Assembly: GCA_947624665.1 (NCBI GenBank)
Contig: CANQLK010000002.1
Coordinates: forward strand, 1-40,807
Direction of reading: 5' to 3'
Length of the DNA: 40,807 bases
Origin: Candidatus Gastranaerophilales bacterium
GTDB lineage: Bacteria; Cyanobacteriota; Vampirovibrionia; Gastranaerophilales; Gastranaerophilaceae
Under the pieces are notes generated by a model that was given only the letters and a program-made list of their open reading frames with translations, was not told the DNA's origin and did no database searches. Below, one piece after another: positions 35,876-40,807 of the stretch. The first letter of the stretch is position 1; each line of letters begins with the position of its first letter. The translations under genes were made by a program, and so were the position numbers.

Positions 35876-36850
35876 TTACCATAAAATTTTAAATAATGTC
35901 ACTGCTGCAGTACAAAATATTATACTTACCAACGAAAAAACAAGCACTATCTTATTTTCACTCCAAGAACAAAGCTCAAAATGATGATGTATAGGACTCA
36001 TTTTAAAAACACGTTTACCTGTTAATTTATAACTTGTTACCTGTATTATAACCGATAAAGTTTCTATACAAAATACAATTCCTATAAGCAAAATCCATAA
36101 TTCAAATTTGCCCATTACTGCAATGGTTCCGAGTAAACCTCCGAGTGCTAAAGAGCCTGTATCTCCCATAAATACTTTTGCGGGATATCTGTTAAAATAT
36201 AAAAAAGCACCGCACGAGCCTGCTGCTGCTGCTGATATTATTGCTATATCATTCTGACCCGTTATTAAACATATTATAGTACATGCTATCATTGCTATTA
36301 CACAATTTGATGATGCCAAACCGTCTAATCCGTCGGTTAAATTTACCGCATTCGAAACTCCCGTTATAAATAATACGGCAAATATCGGATACAAATAGTG
36401 TAAATCTATGCTGAATTGACCTGTACTTATATAAGTCTGTTGCGCTAATGTCATATAAACAGCAGGCAAAAGGGATATTACTATTTGAAAAAATAACTTG
36501 TTTCTGGGTTTTAATCCTGCCTTATTTTCTTTATGTTTAATCTTGCCTAAATCATCCGTTAGCCCTGCTAACATAAAAAAGAAAAATGTCATTAATATTA
36601 TTAAAGATACTTCCGTTAGTGCCTGTTTCATTGTTAATGCCGCTAATGAAGCTAATATGACAGGTATTACTATAAATATACCGCCTGTTGTCGGAGTTCC
36701 CGCTTTTTTTGCATGGTTTTCGGGTGCATCCTCTAATATATACTGTGTGTACATTTTTTTCTTTAGAAAGTCTATATATACCACTCCCATCAATAATGTT
36801 AATACTATTGATACAAGCATTGATACTATTACTAATATATTTGAACCCAT
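35876..36850 (-). CDS. mraY: Phospho-MurNAc-pentapeptide transferase MraY
   Basis: Integral membrane enzyme that makes lipid I from UDP-MurNAc-pentapeptide and undecaprenyl phosphate. 324 residues, about ten membrane segments. Motifs: KKAGTPTTGGIFIV, LTDDLGKIKHKENKAGLKPR with the catalytic DD, NAVNLTDGLDGLASS, FMGDTGSLALGG and the final SPIHHHFEL. It lies two bases after murF and just before murD. Confidence 0.97.
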   Translation of the reverse strand: MGSNILVIVSMLVSIVLTLLMGVVYIDFLKKKMYTQYILEDAPENHAKKAGTPTTGGIFIVIPVILASLAALTMKQALTEVSLIILMTFFFFMLAGLTDDLGKIKHKENKAGLKPRNKLFFQIVISLLPAVYMTLAQQTYISTGQFSIDLHYLYPIFAVLFITGVSNAVNLTDGLDGLASSNCVIAMIACTIICLITGQNDIAIISAAAAGSCGAFLYFNRYPAKVFMGDTGSLALGGLLGTIAVMGKFELWILLIGIVFCIETLSVIIQVTSYKLTGKRVFKMSPIHHHFELCSWSENKIVLVFSLVSIIFCTAAVTLFKILW

Positions 36851-36852
36851 TG

Positions 36853-38172
36853 TTATTGTTCTAACTCCTTGATTATATCTTCAAATTTCATAAATCTTGA
36901 TGCTTTTAACAGAATATTTGAATTTTCGGGTAATTTATTTTTTATAAATTCACAAAGTTCCTTCTTTGTTTCAAAATGAACGGTTTTTATATTTGCAGGC
37001 TTAATGTATTCAGCAAGCTTTCCTATTGTTAAAACATAGTCGCAATCAAATTGTTCAAGAAACTTGCCTGTTTCCTGATGATATTCTTCCTCATTGAGTC
37101 CGAGTTCACCCATATCACCAAGTACTACCGATTTTGGTGATGGTGTGAAAGATAAAAATGTCTTTATTGCCGCTTTTACCGATTCGGGATTTGAATTATA
37201 TCCGTCGTTTATTATTTTAAATCCCTTTATTTCCTGAATATCCCATCTCTTTTCTATTGGACTAAATTCACTTAGTCCTTTTGCAATAATATCGGGAGTT
37301 AAACCTGCATAAAGACCTGCTTCTATTACACTTAGTGAGTTTTGAATATTATGTTCACCTGATACATTTAATTTATAAGTATATCCTTTATATTCAAACC
37401 TGCTGTATTCGGATGTCATTTCCATTATTTTTAAATCTTTATCATCTAAGCCGAAATATATTGTTTTATGCTTATTATCATTTATTTGTTTAATTAATTT
37501 ATTGTCATGAGATATAAGAACTCCGTCTTTTTTTAAGAATTTTGTAATTTCAAATTTAGCTTTAGCTATATTTAAAAGCGAACCCAATCTTCCAATATGA
37601 GCGCTTCCCGTATTAACTATCACTGCAATATCGGGTTGAGCATACTTTGATAAAAGTTCTATTTCGCCAAAACCTCTCATCCCCATTTCAACGGTTAAAT
37701 ATTTCGTATCTTCATTTATTGCCGACAGCGTTTGACATAAACCTATTTCATTATTGTGATTTAATTCCGATTTAACGGTATTTCCCGCATTTTTAAATAC
37801 GGAGTACATCATTTCTTTTACTGTTGTCTTTCCGCTGCTTCCCGTTATTGCTATTGTATACGGATTAATTTTATTCTTATAAAAATTAGCAAGCTTTAAG
37901 TATGCTTCTTTTGTGTCATTTACGTAAAGAATTATATCCGCTTTTTCAAATAACTTATCTTTATCGGTTGTAAAATATCCTTTTGCCCCTTTTTCAAGCG
38001 CATTTTCAATAAAATTTTCACCATCAAAATTCTCACCTTTTAAAGGAATATATATTTCGTTGTTTTGTATCGTTCTTGTATCGGTTGAAAAAGAATATAA
38101 TCCGTTTTCATTATCACATTTTATAATTTCGGCTTGTGTCGCTTTTATTATTTCTTCAAAGTTAAGTTTCAT
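36853..38172 (-). CDS. murF: UDP-MurNAc-tripeptide:D-Ala-D-Ala ligase MurF
   Basis: Adds D-Ala-D-Ala to complete the cell-wall pentapeptide precursor. About 439 residues. SFSTDTRTIQNNEIYIPLKG in the N-terminal domain, P-loop AITGSSGKTTVKEMM (about 107-121), SELNHNNEIGLCQTL, EMGMRGFGEIELL and the substrate-linked INDGYNSNPESVKAAI identify it. ATG 38172 is chosen because of GGGGATAA upstream; the in-frame ATG at 38202 has none. First gene of the murF-folC unit, divergent from the AlkD gene. Confidence 0.96.
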   Translation of the reverse strand: MKLNFEEIIKATQAEIIKCDNENGLYSFSTDTRTIQNNEIYIPLKGENFDGENFIENALEKGAKGYFTTDKDKLFEKADIILYVNDTKEAYLKLANFYKNKINPYTIAITGSSGKTTVKEMMYSVFKNAGNTVKSELNHNNEIGLCQTLSAINEDTKYLTVEMGMRGFGEIELLSKYAQPDIAVIVNTGSAHIGRLGSLLNIAKAKFEITKFLKKDGVLISHDNKLIKQINDNKHKTIYFGLDDKDLKIMEMTSEYSRFEYKGYTYKLNVSGEHNIQNSLSVIEAGLYAGLTPDIIAKGLSEFSPIEKRWDIQEIKGFKIINDGYNSNPESVKAAIKTFLSFTPSPKSVVLGDMGELGLNEEEYHQETGKFLEQFDCDYVLTIGKLAEYIKPANIKTVHFETKKELCEFIKNKLPENSNILLKASRFMKFEDIIKELEQ

Positions 38173-38232
38173 TTTATCCCCAGTCTTTTTAAATTCTATC
38201 ACAAAACAGTTTTATTAATTTAATTGTGAAGT

Positions 38233-38238
38233 TATAAT
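38233..38238 (+). promoter_or_regulatory. -10 element of the AlkD-like gene
   Basis: Consensus TATAAT only eight bases before the ATG at 38247, so the transcript would begin at or next to the start codon. No convincing -35 is found (TTTTAT at the 17-base distance) and no ribosome binding site is present, consistent with a leaderless message. Confidence 0.4.
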
Positions 38239-38246
38239 ATATTGTT

Positions 38247-38924
38247 ATGGATATACTTAATTTACTAAAAAAGAATGCTGATGAAAAATATAAAATTTTT
38301 TCTTCCTCGCTTATTCCGAATAAAAATAATATATTAGGAGTAAGGCTGCCCGTATTAAGGAAATTAGCTCTTCAAATTAACGATAAAGAAGATTTTATAA
38401 ATAATTATAAGTGCCATTATGTAGAAGAATATATGCTTAAAGGGATTTCCATAGGTCTTTTAAATAAGAATGCCGAGGAATTGATTAAAATTATTGAAAA
38501 ATTTATTCCTTATATCGATAACTGGGCAGTTTGTGACTCTTTTTGCGCAAGCTTAAAATTTGTACGCAATAACCAAAAAATTGTCTGGAAATTTTTAAAA
38601 CCTTATTTTAAATCAGATAAAGAATATGAAATTCGTTTTGCTTTTGTTATGCTCTTAAATTATTTTATTAATGATGAATATTTAGATGAAATAATATCTT
38701 TGATTGACGGTTTTAAAAATGAAAAATATTATGCCAAAATGGCATGCGCATGGTGCTTTTCCGTCTTATATACAAAGTATCCCTCTAAGAGCTTAGAATA
38801 TTTAAAAAAATCTAACTTAGAGGTTTGGACATATAACAAATGTATTCAAAAAACATGCGAATCCTTAAAAGTTGATAAGCAAACAAAACAAATGCTTAAA
38901 AAACTCAAAAGAATGTCCGAGTAA
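38247..38924 (+). CDS. AlkD-like DNA alkylation repair glycosylase
   Basis: 225 residues of HEAT-like helical repeats. AlkD-family enzymes excise bulky N3- and N7-alkylated purines. Visible family features: GVRLPVLRKLA near the start, IDNWAVCDSFC (about 91-101) with the Trp and Asp used for DNA handling, RFAFVMLLNYF, and VWTYNKCIQKTCES near the end. The start at 38247 is constrained by an upstream in-frame TAA; there is no ribosome binding site. The last few codons (MSE and stop) lie within the third copy of the dispersed repeat, so the C-terminus may have been altered by it. Monocistronic. Confidence 0.88.
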   Translation: MDILNLLKKNADEKYKIFSSSLIPNKNNILGVRLPVLRKLALQINDKEDFINNYKCHYVEEYMLKGISIGLLNKNAEELIKIIEKFIPYIDNWAVCDSFCASLKFVRNNQKIVWKFLKPYFKSDKEYEIRFAFVMLLNYFINDEYLDEIISLIDGFKNEKYYAKMACAWCFSVLYTKYPSKSLEYLKKSNLEVWTYNKCIQKTCESLKVDKQTKQMLKKLKRMSE

Positions 38925-38989
38925 ATTTTTACAATAAGCCGAAGGAGCGGAAAGACCAAGCGTAATGTTGCGACACCAGATTAAATTAA
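38912..38989 (-). repeat. Dispersed intergenic repeat, copy 3
   Basis: In reverse complement it starts TTAATTTAATCTGG, contains the 33 bases identical to copy 1 (here 38957-38989), and ends with CTCCTTCGGCTTATTGTAAA and ACTCGGACATT, shared with copy 2. It fills the convergent gap between the AlkD-like gene and the prepilin peptidase gene and supplies the stop codon of both (TAA at 38922-38924 plus strand, TAA at 38986-38988 minus strand). No strong hairpin is visible, so whether it terminates transcription is open. Confidence 0.8.
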
Positions 38990-40149
38990 CCGAATAACAT
39001 AAAAATATGTCTGAACGCAAAATCAACAATATATTTACCGAACATGAATGTAATAACGGTAGAAATTAATAGTGAAGGGCCGAAAGGTATAGCTGAAAAT
39101 CCTTCTTCATTTACGGTTTTCTTAAGTCTTGTTATTGTATCTATAGCAAAGAATATCAATAGCACTACAAATCCGATAAGAACATATAAATTTAAAGAAT
39201 ACTTACTGCTTAATAGCCAGTAAATTATTGCAATAAAAAAGAAAGCGGATAAAGAAAATAATAATCTGAATTCGGATTTATCATAAAGCCGTTTAATGAA
39301 TTGAGGCAAAATACAGACAGCTTGAATTAATATAGCAAGCGGAATTGCCGCAAATATGTATACCCAACCCAATAAAGCTCCTGAAGCTGCGGCTATATAT
39401 GTATCACCTTCTCCGAATGCTCTTTTGTTCTTTTTTACATATTCATTTATATCAAAGTTTTCACTGTTTTCTTCATTTTCTGTATTCTCTTCACTTTCGA
39501 CGTTATCCGAATTTTCAACCTTTTGAACTTCATTATTTTGATTTTGTTCTAAAATTTCATTATTTTCGGGTGTTTCGTTATTTTCGGTTTTATGTTCATC
39601 TTTCTTTTCGTCTTTTCTTACAAGATAATATGCAAGCTTGGCTATCAGTTCCATAATTATTACACCTGTAATCAACCCGATAAGAGGAATTGTATAATTT
39701 TGTATTCCGTTAATATACAATGATGTTATTATGGAAATTATAATCAATACCCATAAATGAGCATTATAAGTAGATTGTTCCTTAATATCGGTAATTGTAA
39801 TTACTGTTGCCGTGCATAACCATATAAGTAAAAGAATTGTTTTTATTGACAAACCGAAAATCAAAAAAACGGCAACAAATAATAAAGCGGTAAAAGCTTC
39901 AACAATAGGATATTGAATGCTTACTTTACAACCGCAATTTCGGCATTTGCCTTTAAAGGTCAAAAAATATGAAATTATGGGAATATTATCGTACCATTTT
40001 ATTGGTGAATTACACTTTGGGCATTTTGAAGCAGGCAAGATTATTGATTCTTTCGATATCGCTCTTAGTGCAACTACGTTCAAAAAACTTCCTATGCATG
40101 CTCCCGTGATAAAAACAAAAAAACATGCCAGAGTAATTTCATCAATCAT
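38986..40149 (-). CDS. Type IV prepilin peptidase with long acidic insert
   Basis: Inner-membrane aspartic protease that cleaves and N-methylates prepilins (PilD/GspO type). 387 residues. The N-terminal methylase part has GACIGSFLNVVALR and zinc cysteines C43/C46 and C69/C72. Catalytic aspartates are D121 (ITDIKEQSTYN, lacking the usual Pro) and D249 in FGEGDTYIAAASG. Between the membrane segments is an unusual Glu/Asn/Lys-rich insert of about 65 residues (179-243), which makes the protein much longer than the roughly 250-290 of typical homologues. Eight bases after the sigma factor, so likely co-transcribed with it. Stop codon lies in the dispersed repeat. Confidence 0.92.
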   Translation of the reverse strand: MIDEITLACFFVFITGACIGSFLNVVALRAISKESIILPASKCPKCNSPIKWYDNIPIISYFLTFKGKCRNCGCKVSIQYPIVEAFTALLFVAVFLIFGLSIKTILLLIWLCTATVITITDIKEQSTYNAHLWVLIIISIITSLYINGIQNYTIPLIGLITGVIIMELIAKLAYYLVRKDEKKDEHKTENNETPENNEILEQNQNNEVQKVENSDNVESEENTENEENSENFDINEYVKKNKRAFGEGDTYIAAASGALLGWVYIFAAIPLAILIQAVCILPQFIKRLYDKSEFRLLFSLSAFFFIAIIYWLLSSKYSLNLYVLIGFVVLLIFFAIDTITRLKKTVNEEGFSAIPFGPSLLISTVITFMFGKYIVDFAFRHIFMLFG

Positions 40150-40157
40150 ATTTCCGC

Positions 40158-40807
40158 CTATACTTTTTCTTTTTCCGATAATATTTCAAGAAGATTATTT
40201 AGTGCTTTTCTTAGTCTTCTTGACACCTGCATTTGTGAAATACCGAGTTTTTGTGCTATTTGCGTTTGACTTAAATCCTCAAAATAATTCAGGACAATAA
40301 CTTCCTGTAATTTATTATCGAGTTTTTTAATAGCATCATTAATTAAAATTTTGTCTTCCTGAAAAGATTCAAGATTATAATGATTATCGTCGGCAATTTT
40401 ATCAAACAAAGATAACGTTTCATCATTACCCGTCGTAATTATTTGGTCTAGGGAAATTGTTTGTTTTCTTCTTTCAACGTCAATAACTTCTTTAATTTTA
40501 CAGACAGAAGTACCCAATTCTTCTGCAAGAACTGCTTCAGAAGGTTCATTACCTTTATCGTCTTTTAATTTTTGCATAAGCCTGTTTACTCTGTATGCAA
40601 GTTCGTATATTTCTCTTGGTGCCTTTATCATCGATACTTTATCACGAAGATAATGTCTTATTTCACCCGTTATAAGATAAGTTGCATAGGTTTTAAAATT
40701 TTCGCTGACTTTAGGATTATACAGCTGAATAGCTTTAACCAAACCGACACATCCTACTTGAATAATATCCTCAACGGGGTCAGTATTTCTTCTTGCAAGA
40801 CCTCTTG
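40158..40807 (-). CDS. Sigma-70 family factor, SigF/SigB type, N-terminus outside window
   Basis: The visible 216 residues cover the end of region 2 to region 4. Region 2 shows VEDIIQVGCVGLVKAIQLYN and FKTYATYLITGEIRHYLRDK, typical of the group-3 SigB/F/G class. Region 3 follows (PREIYELAYRVNRLMQKLKD), and region 4 has the helix-turn-helix LSQTQIAQKLGISQMQVSRRL. The true start lies to the right of the window; a TTG at 40742 is not the start. It heads a unit with the prepilin peptidase. In cyanobacteria SigF is known to be needed for pili, so a role in pilus gene control is plausible but not shown. No anti-sigma factor is visible. Confidence 0.9.
   Translation of the reverse strand, partial: RGLARRNTDPVEDIIQVGCVGLVKAIQLYNPKVSENFKTYATYLITGEIRHYLRDKVSMIKAPREIYELAYRVNRLMQKLKDDKGNEPSEAVLAEELGTSVCKIKEVIDVERRKQTISLDQIITTGNDETLSLFDKIADDNHYNLESFQEDKILINDAIKKLDNKLQEVIVLNYFEDLSQTQIAQKLGISQMQVSRRLRKALNNLLEILSEKEKV

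Noticed and set aside
40158-40742. TTG at 40742 as the start of the sigma factor
   Set aside because: Region 2 of the sigma factor (VEDIIQVGCVGL) continues in frame upstream to the window edge, so the gene is truncated by the window.
1-40807. Search by eye for tRNA, rRNA, CRISPR arrays, insertion sequences and prophage genes
   Set aside because: No cloverleaf-like GC-rich segment, no regularly spaced repeat array, no transposase, integrase or phage structural gene was found.

Overview
The window is about 40.8 kb of AT-rich, gene-dense bacterial chromosome using the standard bacterial code (TGA, TAA and TAG all act as stops). My best guess is an uncultured gut-type lineage next to Cyanobacteria (Vampirovibrionia/Melainabacteria, Gastranaerophilales-like). 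The grounds are these: several small or membrane proteins carry a short N-terminal 'SFK/NFKG' motif that I associate with that group; a coaD gene is followed by a coiled-coil gene resembling cyanobacterial Cdv3/DivIVA; a bacterial matrixin has the GHSxxPxDVM layout common in cyanobacteria; a SigF/SigB-type sigma factor sits next to a prepilin peptidase; and there is a PilT ATPase. This is inference from sequence reading only; no search was run.

Layout. 1-2022 (minus): homoserine dehydrogenase then a threonine synthase cut by the window edge. 2199-2426 (plus): a small Gly/Ser-rich protein with an internal repeat, then a dispersed repeat and a bidirectional terminator, then a minus-strand zinc-ribbon protein (2635-2910). 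3158-8686 (plus): a four-gene apparent operon of unknown function with two related membrane proteins, a cytoplasmic-looking GH13 enzyme with GlgE-like features and a small membrane protein. 8683-11206 (minus): pilT-recO-deoC. 11505-12638 (plus): an orphan radical SAM protein with an N-terminal SPASM domain, ended by the second copy of the dispersed repeat. 12821-19353 (plus): smc-scpA-scpB and a membrane-anchored matrixin/TPR protease. 19359-24773 (minus): mutS, a GT-C-like membrane glycosyltransferase and rimO. 24844-31051 (plus): an unknown anchored protein, ribD, a small FKG-motif protein, a GAF-GGDEF diguanylate cyclase, coaD, a Cdv3-like coiled-coil protein and dnaB. 31048-38172 (minus): a peptidoglycan/division cluster murF-mraY-murD-ftsW-murG-folC. 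38247-38924 (plus): an AlkD-like DNA glycosylase. 38986-40807 (minus): a sigma factor (5' end outside the window) followed by a prepilin peptidase with a long acidic insert.

The genes mostly describe housekeeping: chromosome condensation and replication (SMC-ScpAB, DnaB), repair (RecO, MutS, AlkD), cell-wall precursor synthesis and division (Mur/MraY/FtsW, Cdv3-like), cofactors (RibD, CoaD, FolC), threonine synthesis, and type IV pilus function (PilT, prepilin peptidase, possibly the sigma factor). The least explained parts are the 3158-8686 operon, the repeat-containing small protein at 2199, the dispersed repeat that supplies stop codons to neighbouring genes (about 2455-2564, 12634-12738, 38912-38989), and the stand-alone radical SAM protein. 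No tRNA, rRNA, CRISPR array, insertion sequence or prophage was seen. No gene-free stretch exceeds 300 bases; the longest is 11207-11504, which holds no feature I can support.
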